Counted from the first letter of the stretch, positions 9,295 through 21,175 are shown. The stretch: 64,000 nucleotides of DNA from Variovorax paradoxus (GCF_029919115.1 NZ_CP123990.1:1798001-1862000), one strand, 5' to 3'. Made by a program: numbers and translations. Notes: generated by a model not told the origin, from the sequence alone.

Positions 9295-10320
9295 GTGAAA
9301 CAGTTGCCCTCAATTATATCGACCGCCCCCCTGGACCTGGTGCCTGAAACAGCCGAGGCCGACGAGAGCGCCGACCCGGTCGAATCCTGCGAGCTTCGGC
9401 CCTTCGCCATAGGGGCGGCCGAGCACGGCCAGCGGCTGGACCGTGCATTGGCCGTCCTGGTGCCGGAATTTTCTCGCAACTATCTGCAACAGCTGATCGA
9501 AGCCGGGGCGGTGGAGCTGGAGGGGCGCACGGTGCTGAAGGCTTCGGCCACTGTGCGCGCGGGGCAGGCCGGCCGCATCGAATTGCGCCCCACGCCGCAA
9601 AGCCAGGCGTTCCGGCCCGAGGTCATGAACCTCGTGACGGTGCACGAAGACGAGCACCTGCGAATCATCGACAAGCCGGCGGGCCTGGTGGTGCACCCGG
9701 CGCCGGGCCATTGGAGCGGCACGCTCCTGAACGGGCTCCTGGCGCTCGACCCAAAGGCTTCGCTGCTGCCGCGCGCCGGCATCGTGCACCGGCTCGACCG
9801 CGACACCAGCGGGCTGATGGTGGTGGCGCGGACCCGCGCCGCCATGGACGCGATGGTGGCTCTGATTGCCGCGCGCGAAGTAAAGCGGCAGTACCTTGCC
9901 GTGGCCCACAAGCCCTGGACCGGCGCAGCCGCCCGCCAGGTCGACGCGCCCATCGGCCGCGACCCGCGCAACCGTTTGCGCATGGCGGTGGTCGATCTGG
10001 AGCGGCATCCGGGAAAGACCGCACGCACGCTCATCGAGCGCCTAGACAGCAATGCGCAGGGCTGCGCGGTGCGGTGCACGCTCGAAACCGGGCGGACCCA
10101 CCAGATCCGGGTGCACATGGCGTCCATCGGGCATCCGTTGGTTGGCGATGCGCTTTATGGAGGCGCCCCCGCCGCCGGACTGGAGCGGCAGGCGCTGCAT
10201 GCCTTCAGGCTGGCGTTCGTGCACCCCGTCACTCAGGCGCCGATGGAATTTCGCTCCCCTCCACCGGCCGATCTTGTCCATGCGCTGCAGACCTGGGGGC
10301 TGGATTACAATCGCGCCTGA
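9295..10320 (+). CDS. rluD: 23S rRNA pseudouridine synthase RluD
   Basis: RluA-family pseudouridine synthase; RluD makes the pseudouridines in helix 69 of 23S rRNA (E. coli U1911, U1915, U1917). An N-terminal S4 RNA-binding domain (GQRLDRALAVLVPEF onward) precedes the catalytic domain. The catalytic Asp168 lies in HRLDRDTSGLMVVA, and GRTHQIRVHM is the conserved C-terminal motif. From GTG 9295 the protein has 341 residues; a second GTG at 9340 removes 15 poorly conserved residues and leaves room for the bamD promoter. It is adjacent to bamD, as in many proteobacteria. The end contains TACAAT (10306-10311), a possible -10 for scpB. Confidence 0.95.
   Translation: MKQLPSIISTAPLDLVPETAEADESADPVESCELRPFAIGAAEHGQRLDRALAVLVPEFSRNYLQQLIEAGAVELEGRTVLKASATVRAGQAGRIELRPTPQSQAFRPEVMNLVTVHEDEHLRIIDKPAGLVVHPAPGHWSGTLLNGLLALDPKASLLPRAGIVHRLDRDTSGLMVVARTRAAMDAMVALIAAREVKRQYLAVAHKPWTGAAARQVDAPIGRDPRNRLRMAVVDLERHPGKTARTLIERLDSNAQGCAVRCTLETGRTHQIRVHMASIGHPLVGDALYGGAPAAGLERQALHAFRLAFVHPVTQAPMEFRSPPPADLVHALQTWGLDYNRA
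9313..9318 (-). promoter_or_regulatory. Candidate -10 box for bamD
   Basis: A perfect TATAAT on the minus strand 33 bases before the bamD ATG. No good -35 was found 17 bases further upstream (ACCAGG), so it would need an activator or be weak. It falls inside the first codons of rluD if that gene starts at GTG 9295. Confidence 0.45.
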
Positions 10321-10449
10321 CGGCCCGAGGGCCGCGCCGGCCACTCGATGCCGGCCTTGCGTTGCATTCGCCGCGTGCCGGCAACGCCTACTCCTTCCAT
10401 CCCTGTGAGCCAGCGTCCAACAGACGCCTTTTCCCGGATAACGCGAACC

Positions 10450-11379
10450 ATGAATACGGCGGATGCCAAGCGCATTCTAGAAACCGCCTTGATCTGTTCG
10501 AGCCAGCCGCTGCCAGTGCGCGACATGCGCGTGCTGTTCGACGACGAGCTGGGCGTGGACACCATCAAGGTGCTGTTGCTTGAACTGCAGGAAGACTGGG
10601 CGCAACGCGGCCTGGAGCTGGTGAACGTCGCCAGCGGCTGGCGCTTTCAAAGCCGGCCGGAGATGCGCGACCATCTCGATCGCCTGCACCCTGAAAAGCC
10701 GCCGCGCTACACGCGGGCCGCTCTCGAGACGCTGGCCATCATTGCCTACCGCCAGCCGGTCACGCGCGGCGACATGGAAGACATTCGCGGCGTCACCATC
10801 AATTCCCTCATCTTGAAGCAGCTCGAGGATCGTGGCTGGGTCGAGGTGATCGGACACCGCGAAACCGTCGGACGGCCAGCGCTTTACGCCACCACACGGC
10901 AGTTTCTCGATGATCTCGGCCTGGCATCCCTCGACCAGTTGCCGCTGATCGAGACGCCGGCCCAGCAGGCGGCATTGGTCGATGCGCTCGACCAGGCCTC
11001 CGGCAACCAGCCGGGGCTGCCGATGGACATCGCGAGCGAATCCGACGCCGATGCCTCCGCCTCAGCAGACGCGGCGCTGGAAGCGGAATTGACCCTGCCC
11101 GATGGCGGGAGCCCCGAGCCCACGGAAAACCCGGTGCAAGACGAGTCGCAGTCCGTCGAGGCGAACACCGAAGCAGTTGAGCCGGCCGAAGCGACTGCAG
11201 CCGTCGAGGCGACTGAAGCCGCCGCAGCGCAGTTCGCTGAAGACGCGGCCTCTGCCGAAGACCCGGCAGACGTTCCACCCCCACACGAAGCCGAGCCTCC
11301 CGTTGCGCTCGAATCCGAAGAAGTCCCGTCGCCCGACGAGACCGATCCCCACGCTGTTTCCCCCGGAAAAACCTCATGA
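10450..11379 (+). CDS. scpB: Segregation and condensation protein ScpB, with acidic tail
   Basis: ScpB is the winged-helix partner of ScpA and SMC in the bacterial condensin that compacts and separates chromosomes. Residues 1-165 show the two winged-helix domains, with [30 protein letters not shown] as the best-conserved part and [12 protein letters not shown] following. From about residue 190 the protein becomes an Ala/Glu/Asp-rich low-complexity tail of over 110 residues that is not part of the usual fold. ATG 10450 begins [15 protein letters not shown]. The upstream gap holds a TACAAT box at 10306-10311 and a CGGCCC/GGGCCG hairpin at 10321-10334. It overlaps rluB by 4 bases (ATGA). No scpA is present in the window. 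Confidence 0.93.
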   Translation: MNTADAKRILETALICSSQPLPVRDMRVLFDDELGVDTIKVLLLELQEDWAQRGLELVNVASGWRFQSRPEMRDHLDRLHPEKPPRYTRAALETLAIIAYRQPVTRGDMEDIRGVTINSLILKQLEDRGWVEVIGHRETVGRPALYATTRQFLDDLGLASLDQLPLIETPAQQAALVDALDQASGNQPGLPMDIASESDADASASADAALEAELTLPDGGSPEPTENPVQDESQSVEANTEAVEPAEATAAVEATEAAAAQFAEDAASAEDPADVPPPHEAEPPVALESEEVPSPDETDPHAVSPGKTS

Positions 11380-13145
11380 GCCCCTCCGACACCGACGACG
11401 CGGCAATCGTGCCGGTCCAGCCCGAATCCGAAAAAAAAGAGGCGATCACGGAAGCGTCCGGCCCTTCTTCGGATTCCGACGCAGGCGCATCCGCTCCAGC
11501 TGCCGCCGAGGGTGAAGCTCCCAAGAAAAAGCGTGCTCCGCGCCGCAAGAAGACCGTAGAACCAGCTGCTGGGGACGATGCCGCGGCGGCCACACCTGCG
11601 GAAAATCCCGAGCCGGTGACCGAGCCCGCGGCTGAAGCCGCCCCTGCGGCGGCCCCCGCTCCTGCCGCAGATGCCGAACGCCAGGAGCGCCGCGAGGAAG
11701 AGGGCGCTCGCAGCCAGTACGACGACGAAGAAGAGGAAGAAGAGCCCGACGAGGAAGAAGACGACCTCGACCGCGCGCGCCGTGCCGCCGAGCGCGAGCA
11801 GCGCAATGCGCTGCCGCCCGAGCCGATCCGTTTCGCAGACGTCATTTCAGGCCAGTTCGACGCCGACGAGGAAAGCCCCGAAGTCCCTCCGCTCAAGCGC
11901 GTGCTGCTTCCTGAAGCCGACTCGCCCAAGCTGCACAAGGTGCTGGCCCAGGCCGGCCTCGGCTCGCGGCTCGAAATGGAAGCGCTGATTCTCCAGGGGC
12001 GCATTTCGGTCAACAACGAACCGGCCCACATCGGCCAGCGCATCCAGTACGGCGACCAGGTCAAGATCAACGGCAAGCCGATCCGCTACCGCATCGCGCC
12101 GCCTCCGCCGCGCGTCATCGCGTATCACAAGCCCGTGGGCGAGGTCGTCACGCACGACGACCCGCAGAACCGTCCGACGGTGTTCCGCAAGCTGCCTCGG
12201 CTGCAGCAGGGCAAGTGGCAATCGGTCGGCCGGCTCGACTTGAACACCGAAGGCCTGCTGCTGTTCAGCAGCTCCGGCGATCTGGCCAACCAGCTGATGC
12301 ACCCCCGCTTCGGCCTGGAGCGCGAGTACGCCGTGCGCGTGCTCGGTGCACTCAGCGCCGACGAAAAGAAGAAGCTGCTCGAAGGCGTGCGTCTCGACGA
12401 TGGCATGGCCCAGTTCGGCACCATCGAAGAGGGCGGCGGCGAAGGCTCGAACTGCTGGTATCGCGTCACCATTTCCGAGGGCCGCAACCGCGAAGTGCGG
12501 CGCCTGTTCGAATCGGTCGGGCACGCGGTCAGCCGCCTGATCCGTATCCGCTACGGTGCCATGGTGCTTCCACGCGGCCTGAAACGCGGCGCCTGGATGG
12601 AACTCGACGAGCGCGACATCAGCGCGTTGTTCCAGGCCTCCGGCGGCGGTGCGCCGCGTCCGCAGCAACAGCAGCGCGGACCGGGCGGGCAAGATGGCGC
12701 GGGTGGCGGCCGGAACGGACGCAACAAGAAGCGCCGCGGCAATCGCAACGCCGGTGGCGGCCAACCGCCGCGCGACATGCGCGAACCACGCGACGACGGC
12801 CGCGAGCCGCCCATTCCGAATCCGCTGGGCGACGGCCGTCCGCCGCGTGGCGATCGTGGAGGGCGCGGCAACCGGGGCGGCGGAGGCAATGCGGCCATGC
12901 CGCCGCAAGGGCGGCGTGGCAACAACAACAACCGTGGCAACCGCCAGGGCGAAGAGCGTCCGCCAAGCGGCGCGAACCAGCCCGATCCCATGAAGACCTC
13001 GCTGGGCTATATCGGCGCCGACAGCTTTTCGCGCCAGCGGAAAGAGCAGCGCCAAGGCCCGGGACGCCGCGGAGGGGGTGGTTCTGCAGGCGGCGGCTTC
13101 GGCGGGCAGGGCGGCCCGGGCGGAAACCGGCGTCGCGGGCGCTGA
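11376..13145 (+). CDS. rluB: 23S rRNA pseudouridine synthase RluB-type, with long disordered ends
   Basis: RsuA/RluB/E/F-family pseudouridine synthase, expected to modify U2605 of 23S rRNA. The protein has 589 residues, about twice the length of E. coli RluB. Residues 1-180 are an acidic, Pro/Ala-rich extension with a [10 protein letters not shown] basic patch and a Glu/Asp run. The S4 domain spans about 184-235. The catalytic domain follows, with Asp288 in [13 protein letters not shown] and [15 protein letters not shown]. From about 425 the chain is Gly/Arg/Asn/Gln-rich with RGG-like repeats. The core appears intact; the extensions may bind RNA. The start overlaps the scpB stop (ATGA). Confidence 0.93.
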   Translation: MSPSDTDDAAIVPVQPESEKKEAITEASGPSSDSDAGASAPAAAEGEAPKKKRAPRRKKTVEPAAGDDAAAATPAENPEPVTEPAAEAAPAAAPAPAADAERQERREEEGARSQYDDEEEEEEPDEEEDDLDRARRAAEREQRNALPPEPIRFADVISGQFDADEESPEVPPLKRVLLPEADSPKLHKVLAQAGLGSRLEMEALILQGRISVNNEPAHIGQRIQYGDQVKINGKPIRYRIAPPPPRVIAYHKPVGEVVTHDDPQNRPTVFRKLPRLQQGKWQSVGRLDLNTEGLLLFSSSGDLANQLMHPRFGLEREYAVRVLGALSADEKKKLLEGVRLDDGMAQFGTIEEGGGEGSNCWYRVTISEGRNREVRRLFESVGHAVSRLIRIRYGAMVLPRGLKRGAWMELDERDISALFQASGGGAPRPQQQQRGPGGQDGAGGGRNGRNKKRRGNRNAGGGQPPRDMREPRDDGREPPIPNPLGDGRPPRGDRGGRGNRGGGGNAAMPPQGRRGNNNNRGNRQGEERPPSGANQPDPMKTSLGYIGADSFSRQRKEQRQGPGRRGGGGSAGGGFGGQGGPGGNRRRGR

Positions 13146-13296
13146 AAGCCTGCTGTCCAGCGCAGCCTTTCGCGGGGTTTTCACCAACCCCGGGGGCTGC
13201 GCCGGTTAAAATCAGAGGCTTTGTCGATGAACGACGCAACATATTCGTTGCAGTTGTGACAAAACACTTCAAAATCAAAGCTCAGGAAGCACTTCA

Positions 13297-13722
13297 ATGG
13301 CTATCGAACGTACCCTCTCCATCATCAAGCCCGACGCCGTCGCAAAGAACGTCATCGGCAAGATCGTTTCCCGCTTCGAAGCTGCCGGCCTCAAGGTTGT
13401 CGCCGCCAAGCTGGTGCATCTCTCGCGCAACGAAGCCGAGCAGTTCTACTCGGTCCACAAAGAGCGTCCTTTCTTCAAGGATCTCGTCGAGTTCATGATC
13501 TCCGGCCCCGTGTTCGTGCAAGTGCTCGAAGGCGAGAACGCCATTGCCAAGAACCGCGACCTGATGGGCGCCACGGACCCGAAGAAGGCCGCCGCCGGCA
13601 CCATCCGCGCCGACTTCGCCGACAGCATCGACGCCAACGCCGTGCACGGTTCGGACGCCCCCGAAACCGCAGCGAACGAAGTGGCATTCTTCTTCGCCGG
13701 CCTCAACGTCTACGCGCGCTGA
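13297..13722 (+). CDS. ndk: Nucleoside diphosphate kinase
   Basis: A 141-residue enzyme that balances NTP and dNTP pools by transferring the gamma phosphate through a phosphohistidine. The start [15 protein letters not shown] and the catalytic His117 in NAVHGSD are diagnostic, and the length is exactly that of the family. An AGGAAG ribosome binding site precedes ATG 13297. The 151-base gap upstream contains a long imperfect hairpin (13160-13202) that may end the rluB transcript, plus A/T-rich stretches around 13207-13212 and 13248-13275 that could be promoters. ndk followed by rlmN is the same order as in E. coli. Confidence 0.98.
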   Translation: MAIERTLSIIKPDAVAKNVIGKIVSRFEAAGLKVVAAKLVHLSRNEAEQFYSVHKERPFFKDLVEFMISGPVFVQVLEGENAIAKNRDLMGATDPKKAAAGTIRADFADSIDANAVHGSDAPETAANEVAFFFAGLNVYAR

Positions 13723-13743
13723 AGCCGTATCCCGGCTGATTTC

Positions 13744-14895
13744 ATGACCACGGCCAACTTGCTCGAATTCGATCTCGAGGGGCTGGCTGCGTTCTGCGAA
13801 AAGCTCGGCGAGAAGCGATTCCGCGCCACGCAGCTGTTCCGCTGGATCCACCAGCGTGGCGCCAGCGACTTCGCCCAAATGACCGATCTGGCCAAGTCGC
13901 TGCGCGAGAAGCTCGCCACCACCGCTCGCGTCGAGGCCCTTCCGGTTCTCACGCAGCACGAATCCAAGGACGGCACGATCAAGTGGCTGTTCGACGTCGG
14001 CGACGGCAATGCCGTCGAAGCCGTATTCATTCCCGAAGACGACCGCGGCACATTGTGCGTGTCGTCTCAAGCCGGCTGCGCGGTGGGTTGCCGCTTTTGC
14101 TCCACGGGGCACCAAGGCTTCAGCCGCAACCTGAGCACGGGCGAAATCGTCGCCCAGCTCTGGTTTGCCGAACACTTTCTGCGCAAGCACCTGAAGCGCG
14201 ACGAGCGTGTCATTTCCAACGTGGTGATGATGGGCATGGGCGAGCCGCTGCAGAACTACTCGGCATTGGTCCCCGCGCTGCGCACCATGCTCGACGATAA
14301 CGCCTACGGGCTGTCGCGCCGGCGCGTGACCGTATCGACCTCGGGCGTAGTGCCGATGATCGATCGCCTTGGCGCCGATTGTCCGGTGGCCATGGCCGTG
14401 TCGCTGCACGCGCCCAACGACGCGTTGCGCGACGACCTGGTGCCGCTCAATCGCAAGTACCCCATTGCCGAATTGCTCGAAGCCTGCAAGCGCTACCTTG
14501 TGCACGCGCCGCGCGACTTCATCACTTTCGAATACTGCATGCTCGATGGCGTGAACGACCAGCCCGAGCATGCACGGCAACTGGTGGAGCTTGTTCGCAC
14601 CCACGGTGTCTCGTGCAAGTTCAACCTGATTCCGTTCAATCCGTTTCCGGCCTCGGGCCTCCTGCGCTCGCCGCAGCCGCGTGTGCTGGCATTTGCCAAG
14701 ACGCTGAGCGAGGCCGGCCTCGTGACCACCGTGCGCAAGACGCGCGGCGACGACATCGACGCGGCGTGCGGACAGCTGGCCGGCGACGTCAAGGACCGCA
14801 CCCGGGCGGCCGAGCGCATGGCTCAGCGCCGTGTGGTGTCGGAACGCCCCGTTGTTTTGCATCCGATTCGCAAGACCACCCCCCTGGAGCACTGA
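13744..14895 (+). CDS. rlmN: Dual-specificity RNA methyltransferase RlmN
   Basis: Radical SAM enzyme of 383 residues that adds C2-methyl to A2503 of 23S rRNA and A37 of some tRNAs. The iron-sulfur cluster motif C-x3-C-x2-C is at C112, C116 and C119 ([12 protein letters not shown]). The conserved resolving cysteine is C342 in [13 protein letters not shown]. The GEPLQNY and [10 protein letters not shown] motifs are typical. Its position after ndk and before pilW, rodZ and ispG matches the gammaproteobacterial gene order. Cfr is excluded by this context. The first ATG after ndk is taken as start. Confidence 0.97.
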   Translation: MTTANLLEFDLEGLAAFCEKLGEKRFRATQLFRWIHQRGASDFAQMTDLAKSLREKLATTARVEALPVLTQHESKDGTIKWLFDVGDGNAVEAVFIPEDDRGTLCVSSQAGCAVGCRFCSTGHQGFSRNLSTGEIVAQLWFAEHFLRKHLKRDERVISNVVMMGMGEPLQNYSALVPALRTMLDDNAYGLSRRRVTVSTSGVVPMIDRLGADCPVAMAVSLHAPNDALRDDLVPLNRKYPIAELLEACKRYLVHAPRDFITFEYCMLDGVNDQPEHARQLVELVRTHGVSCKFNLIPFNPFPASGLLRSPQPRVLAFAKTLSEAGLVTTVRKTRGDDIDAACGQLAGDVKDRTRAAERMAQRRVVSERPVVLHPIRKTTPLEH

Positions 14896-14899
14896 TTCA

Positions 14900-15757
14900 A
14901 TGAGCATGGCCTTTCCGATGACCACCGCGAGCGCGCAGCGGCTGCTGGCCGCAAGCTTTGCCGGTGTGGCCGTGGCGTTATTGCTCGGGGGCTGTGTCAA
15001 CACGCGGACCACCACCACCAGCCTGGCCGACACGAGCTCCTCGGGCAAGGGCGCCGAGATCGTGACCGAGTCCGACGAAAGCAGCCGCCAGCGCCGCGCC
15101 CGTCTGCGCATGGAGCTTGCTGCAGGCTACTTCGAGCACGGCCAGAACACTGTGGCGCTGGACGAAATCAAGCAGGCACTTGTTGCCGATCCCAACTACG
15201 CGGATGCCTATAGCCTGCGAGGCCTTGTCTACATGCGTCTGGAAGATGCCGGCATGGCCGAAGACAGCTTCCGCCGCGCCATTGCCATCAACCCGCGCGA
15301 CGCCAACGTGCGGCACAACTACGGCTGGCTGCTCTGCCAGCAGAACCGTTACGGCGATGCGGCCCAGCAGTTTGCCGCTGCGCTCGCGGTACCCAGCTAC
15401 ACCGACCGCTCCAAGACGCTCATGACGCAAGGCGTCTGCCAGCTCAAGGCCGGGCAGCGTCCGGAGGCGGAGCGCAGCCTCTTGCAGGCCTACGAAATCG
15501 ATGCCGGCAACCCGGTGGTCGGCTTCAACCTGGCCTCGCTGCTGGCGCAGCGCGAAGAATGGTCGCGCGCGCAGTTCTACATTCGCCGCGTCAACAACAG
15601 CCCCTCGGCCAGTGCCGAGACGCTTTGGCTCGGCATCAAGATCGAACGACGGCTCAACAACCGCGAGGCAGTTGCGCAGTTGGGAGGGCAACTGCAACGG
15701 CGCTTTCCGCAGTCCCGGGAGGCAATAGCGTACGAGCGCGGGAATTTCAATGACTGA
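14900..15757 (+). CDS. pilW: Type IV pilus biogenesis/stability lipoprotein PilW (PilF)
   Basis: A 285-residue outer-membrane lipoprotein with tetratricopeptide repeats. In Pseudomonas the homologue (PilF) is the pilotin for the PilQ secretin. The signal ends in LLGGC, with the lipidated cysteine at residue 32. The repeats are seen at ELAAGYFEHGQNTVALDEIKQAL and DAYSLRGLVYMRLEDAGMAEDSFRRAI. ATG 14900 lies 4 bases after the rlmN stop. The frame stays open upstream into rlmN, but the signal peptide fixes this start. It overlaps the next gene by 8 bases. No other pilus genes are nearby, which is normal for this conserved locus. Confidence 0.92.
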   Translation: MSMAFPMTTASAQRLLAASFAGVAVALLLGGCVNTRTTTTSLADTSSSGKGAEIVTESDESSRQRRARLRMELAAGYFEHGQNTVALDEIKQALVADPNYADAYSLRGLVYMRLEDAGMAEDSFRRAIAINPRDANVRHNYGWLLCQQNRYGDAAQQFAAALAVPSYTDRSKTLMTQGVCQLKAGQRPEAERSLLQAYEIDAGNPVVGFNLASLLAQREEWSRAQFYIRRVNNSPSASAETLWLGIKIERRLNNREAVAQLGGQLQRRFPQSREAIAYERGNFND

Positions 15758-16723
15758 ACGGGTTTCGGAGTTCGGCACTTCCGCGGCGCTGCCGCTCGAG
15801 GAAGGCGACATCACGCACAAGACGGCCGGCGACATGCTTCGCGAGGCGCGCGAGGCTCATGGCCTGCATATCGAAATGGTGGCCGCGGCCCTGAAGGTGC
15901 CGCCGCAGAAGCTCATGGCGCTCGAGGCGGACGATATCGATTCGCTGCCCGACCCGGTCTTTGCGCGCGCCTTGGCAAGCAGCGTCTGCCGCGCATTGCG
16001 GATCGATGCGGCCCCAGTGCTTGCAAAGCTGCCGGGTGCACAGCGCGCACCCCTGGCGGCGGCCGATCGCACGCTCAACAGCAACATCGTTTCCGGCACG
16101 CCGCGCTGGAACGGCAACCGCTCCAACGCGCTGCCGTCGCGCGCGCTGCTGATCGTCGTCGCGCTGCTGCTGGTCGGCGCAGGTGTGCTGTTCTGGCTAC
16201 CGCAATCGGCCTTCGACCAGATCGGCTCTGCCGTGTCGCGATGGACCGCGCGAAGCGAGGCCGAGACAGGCTCTGCGGCCGAGGCGCCCTCGGCCGCATC
16301 GGCTCCGGGCGGGGCATCCGTCGTCGAGAACACACCGGTTTCGCCCGTGCCGCCTGCGGCGACGACTACGGCAACCGCAGCAACCGGAACGCCTGCCGCA
16401 CCTGCGGCATCGGGCGCGCAGCCCGCTGCAGCCTTGCCTGCCACCAGCGCAGCGGCAACTGTTTCAGCGCCTGCCGCTGCGGGCGGCCAGCCGCTGGTCC
16501 TGGTCGCGCGCGAGGACTGCTGGGTCACGGTCACCGAAGCCGGCGGCAAGCAGTTGCTGCGCCGCATCGTGCAAGCAGGCGAAACTGTCGGGTTGTCCGG
16601 CGCGCTACCGCTGTCGGTGGTGGTTGGGCGCGCATCGGCGGTCGATGTGCAAGTGCGCGGAAAGCCCTACGATCTGAAGCCTGTCACGCGCGGTGGCGGC
16701 GTGGCGCGTTTTGAGGTGACATC

Positions 16724-16727
<4 letters not shown>
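15750..16727 (+). CDS. rodZ: RodZ-like cytoskeletal membrane protein (HTH + DUF4115)
   Basis: A 325-residue bitopic membrane protein. An N-terminal helix-turn-helix (about residues 25-90, [20 protein letters not shown]) is followed by a transmembrane helix at about 131-150 and a Pro/Ala/Thr-rich linker. A C-terminal DUF4115 domain ([18 protein letters not shown]) lies in the periplasm. RodZ links MreB to the wall-synthesis machine and helps set rod shape. Its start overlaps pilW by 8 bases and its TGA overlaps the TTG of ispG, so translation is probably coupled. Position between pilW and ispG matches E. coli. Confidence 0.9.
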
Positions 16728-18001
<1,274 letters not shown>

Positions 18002-18016
18002 TACCTCCGCAGACTC

Positions 18017-19327
18017 ATGGCTGAAAAACTGAATGCCGTCAAAGGCATGAACGACATATTGCCGCCCGAATCGGCGCGCTGGGAGTGGCTGGAGGCCACC
18101 GTGCGCGACCTGATGGGGCGCTTTGCATACCGCAACGTGCGCACTCCGATCCTGGAGCACACGGCGCTGTTCGTGCGCGGGATCGGAGAGGTCACCGACA
18201 TTGTCGAAAAGGAGATGTACTCCTTCCAGGACCGCTCCGACAAGTACGGGGACAACGACCACCTGACATTGCGGCCCGAGAACACGGCCGGCCTGGTGCG
18301 CGCGGTCATCGAGCACAACATGCTGTACGACGGTGGCAAGCGTCTCTGGTACACGGGGCCGATGTTCCGGCGCGAGAAGCCGCAGCGCGGCCGCTTCCGC
18401 CAGTTTCACCAGATCGGTGCCGAGGCGCTCGGCTTTGCCGGTCCGGACGTCGATGCCGAATTGATCCTGCTGGCCAACGCGCTGTGGAAGGCCATCGGCC
18501 TGACCGACGTTCGCCTGGAGCTCAACAGCCTGGGCCAGCCCGCCGAGCGCGCGCTTCATCGGGCCGAGCTCATTGCCCATTTCGAGAAACATGCCGACAA
18601 GCTCGACGAGGACGGCAAGCGCCGCCTGCACAGCAATCCGCTTCGCATTCTTGACACCAAGAATCCGGCGATGAAGGAAGTGGTCGAATCGGCGCCGAAG
18701 CTGATCGACTTCCTGGGTGCTGAATCGCTAGCCCACTTCAACGGTCTCAAGGCCATCCTCGATGCGAATGGCGTGGCATACACGATCAATCCGCGGCTGG
18801 TGCGCGGCCTTGATTACTACAACCTGAGCGTGTTCGAGTTCGTGACCGATCGCCTCGGTTCGCAGGGCACGGTGTGCGCCGGTGGCCGCTATGACGACCT
18901 GATCGCGCAGATCGGCGGCAAACCGGCCCCGGCGGTGGGCTGGGCCATGGGCGTCGAGCGCGTGCTCGACCTGATGAAAGAGCAGGGCGCGGCCATTGAG
19001 GCGCCCGTGCCTGATGTCTATGCCGTGGTGCCTGATGCCGCGGCCATGCCGGTGGTGCTGCGCACGCTGCAGCAGTTGCGAGATGCCGGCGTGCGCGTGC
19101 AGATGCATGCGGCCACGGTCGACGGCATGGGAAGCTTCAAGTCTCAGTTCAAGAAAGCCGACGCCAGCGGCGCCACCTACGCGCTGATTTTCGGCGCCGA
19201 TGAACTTGCGCGCGGCGAAGTGACTCTCAAGTCGTTGCGCGACGGAAGCGGTGCGCAGAGCGCCCGCAGTCTTGCCGAGGTGGCCACCTGGGCCGCCACC
19301 CTACAATCGCCGGCTCCCAACACCTGA
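18017..19327 (+). CDS. hisS: Histidine--tRNA ligase
   Basis: Class II aminoacyl-tRNA synthetase of 436 residues. Class motifs are seen as [40 protein letters not shown] and the histidine-specific [17 protein letters not shown]-terminal anticodon-binding domain starts near residue 330 ([21 protein letters not shown]). The start [16 protein letters not shown] follows ispG by 15 bases. A related but catalytically different paralogue, hisZ, lies about 7.5 kb downstream. The 3' end contains TACAAT at 19302-19307, a possible internal promoter for yfgM-bamB-der. Confidence 0.97.
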   Translation: MAEKLNAVKGMNDILPPESARWEWLEATVRDLMGRFAYRNVRTPILEHTALFVRGIGEVTDIVEKEMYSFQDRSDKYGDNDHLTLRPENTAGLVRAVIEHNMLYDGGKRLWYTGPMFRREKPQRGRFRQFHQIGAEALGFAGPDVDAELILLANALWKAIGLTDVRLELNSLGQPAERALHRAELIAHFEKHADKLDEDGKRRLHSNPLRILDTKNPAMKEVVESAPKLIDFLGAESLAHFNGLKAILDANGVAYTINPRLVRGLDYYNLSVFEFVTDRLGSQGTVCAGGRYDDLIAQIGGKPAPAVGWAMGVERVLDLMKEQGAAIEAPVPDVYAVVPDAAAMPVVLRTLQQLRDAGVRVQMHAATVDGMGSFKSQFKKADASGATYALIFGADELARGEVTLKSLRDGSGAQSARSLAEVATWAATLQSPAPNT

Positions 19328-19332
19328 TACGC

Positions 19333-20025
19333 ATGGCAACCCATCTCGATCTCGACGAACAGGAACAGCTCGACCAGCTCAAGCATTTCTGGAACACCTA
19401 CGGCACCCTGATCACCTGGGTGGTATTGCTCGTGGCCGGGGCTTTCGTGGCCTGGAACGGCTGGCAGTATTTCCAGCGCAGCAAGGCGGCGCAAGCCGCC
19501 GCGCTCTACGACGAGGTCGAACGCAGTGCGCAGTCCGGCGACGTCGAACGCATCCAGCGCGTGCTGGGCGACATGAAAGAGCGTTTTGCCAAGACCGCCT
19601 ACGCGCAGCAAGCCGGCCTTCTCGCGGCCAAGGCGCTGTACGAGAAGGGCAATGTGGATGGTTCGCGCGCGGCCCTCGGCTGGGTTGCCGAAAGTGCCGT
19701 CGATCCGGGCTACAAGGCGGTGGCCAAGCTCCGGCTGGCGGCCGAACTGCTCGACAGCAAGTCGTACGACGATGCGCTCAAGCAACTCTCGGGCGACGTG
19801 CCCAAGGAGTTCGAGCCGCTCGTAGCCGATCGCAAGGGCGACATCTACATGGCCCAAGGCAAGCGCAACGAGGCGCAGGCCGAATACCGCAAGGCCTGGA
19901 CCGGTCTTGGCCCGACGTCCGACTACCGGCGCCTGGTCGAATTCAAGCTCAATGCCTCCGGCGTCGATCCGAAAAGCCTGGCACCTGTGATCACGGTCAC
20001 GCCGGCAGCCCCCCAAAAATCCTGA
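19333..20025 (+). CDS. yfgM: YfgM-like ancillary SecYEG/periplasmic chaperone protein
   Basis: A 230-residue bitopic inner-membrane protein. A short cytoplasmic N-terminus is followed by a transmembrane helix at about residues 23-45 (LITWVVLLVAGAFVAWNGW) and a periplasmic tetratricopeptide domain. E. coli YfgM binds SecYEG and PpiD and helps secreted proteins fold. The family (DUF2133/TPR_21) is confirmed by position directly between hisS and bamB, the same order as E. coli. It starts 5 bases after hisS and ends 7 bases before bamB, so the genes are co-transcribed. Confidence 0.9.
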   Translation: MATHLDLDEQEQLDQLKHFWNTYGTLITWVVLLVAGAFVAWNGWQYFQRSKAAQAAALYDEVERSAQSGDVERIQRVLGDMKERFAKTAYAQQAGLLAAKALYEKGNVDGSRAALGWVAESAVDPGYKAVAKLRLAAELLDSKSYDDALKQLSGDVPKEFEPLVADRKGDIYMAQGKRNEAQAEYRKAWTGLGPTSDYRRLVEFKLNASGVDPKSLAPVITVTPAAPQKS

Positions 20026-20032
20026 TCGCCAT

Positions 20033-21175
20033 ATGAATTCCAAGCGTTTCATGCCTGAGTCGTCTGTCCTGCGCGCGGGTTCGGCCATTGTCCTGGTCGC
20101 CATGCTGGCCGCCTGCTCTGGCACCAGCAAGCCCAAGCCGGCCGAACTGCCCGCCAACCCCGCCCTGTTCGGCGTGCGCCAAGCCTGGAGCGTGCGCATC
20201 CCGGCGGTGAGCTTTCCGCTCGCAGCCGATGTCAGCGGCGACATCGTGACCGTGGCGGGTGCCGACGGCACCGTGGTCGCCATCGATGCCCGTGCCGGCC
20301 GCGAGACCTGGCGCGGCAACGTGGGCGCCAAGCTGGCGGCCGGCGTCGGCAGCGACGGTTCGCTGGCTGCGGTTGTCACCGCCGACAACGAGCTGGTGGC
20401 CATCGAGGGCGGCAAGGTGCTCTGGAAGCAGCGCCTTTCCGCCCAGGCCTTTACCGCACCGCTGGTGGCCGGCCGGCGTGTTTTCGTGCAAACCGCCGAC
20501 CGCAGCATCAGCGCCTGGGACGGCCAAAGCGGCCGTCGCCTTTGGCTGCAGCAGCGCACCGCCGAAAACCTCGTGCTGAGGAAGTCGGGCGTGCTGATTG
20601 CGGTGGGCGACACCCTGGTTTCTGGCATTGGCGGGCGCCTGGTCGGCATGAATCCCGGCAACGGCACCTCGCGCTGGGAGGCTCCAATTGCCGCACCGCG
20701 CGGCACCAACGACGTGGAGCGCCTGGTCGACCTGACTGGCAGCGTAAGCCGCGTCGGCGACACCGTCTGCGCCCGGGCCTACTACGCCAACGTTGGCTGC
20801 GTCGACACCGTTCGCGGCCAGTTGCTCTGGACCAAGCCGGCATCCGGCGCCGAAGGCGTGAGCGGTGACGAAAGCTTTGTGTACGGCACCGAATCGGACG
20901 GCAGCGTCACAGCCTGGCGCCGCGCCGACGGCGAGCGCGCGTGGCAGTCGACCCGCTTCAAGAACCGCGTTCTCACCGGCCCGTTGGCCGTCGGGCGTTC
21001 GCTGGTCATCGGCGAAAACACCGGGACGCTGCACTTTGTATCGCGTGAAGACGGCGCGCTGCTCAATCGCGTCACGCCCGACGGCTCTGCCATCGGCGTT
21101 ACCCCGGTCATGGCCGGCAATACGGTTGTGGTCGTGACGGCCAACGGCGGTGTGTTTGGCTATCGCCCTGAATAA
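20033..21175 (+). CDS. bamB: Outer membrane assembly lipoprotein BamB
   Basis: An eight-bladed beta-propeller lipoprotein of the BAM complex, 380 residues. The lipobox LAACS gives the lipidated cysteine at residue 28. PQQ-type propeller repeats are visible many times, for example VTVAGADGTVVAIDARAGRE and ISAWDGQSGRRLW. The ATG is 7 bases downstream of yfgM. BamB works with BamA and BamD; bamD is in this window but in another operon. The gene order hisS-yfgM-bamB-der is conserved in proteobacteria. Confidence 0.96.
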   Translation: MNSKRFMPESSVLRAGSAIVLVAMLAACSGTSKPKPAELPANPALFGVRQAWSVRIPAVSFPLAADVSGDIVTVAGADGTVVAIDARAGRETWRGNVGAKLAAGVGSDGSLAAVVTADNELVAIEGGKVLWKQRLSAQAFTAPLVAGRRVFVQTADRSISAWDGQSGRRLWLQQRTAENLVLRKSGVLIAVGDTLVSGIGGRLVGMNPGNGTSRWEAPIAAPRGTNDVERLVDLTGSVSRVGDTVCARAYYANVGCVDTVRGQLLWTKPASGAEGVSGDESFVYGTESDGSVTAWRRADGERAWQSTRFKNRVLTGPLAVGRSLVIGENTGTLHFVSREDGALLNRVTPDGSAIGVTPVMAGNTVVVVTANGGVFGYRPE

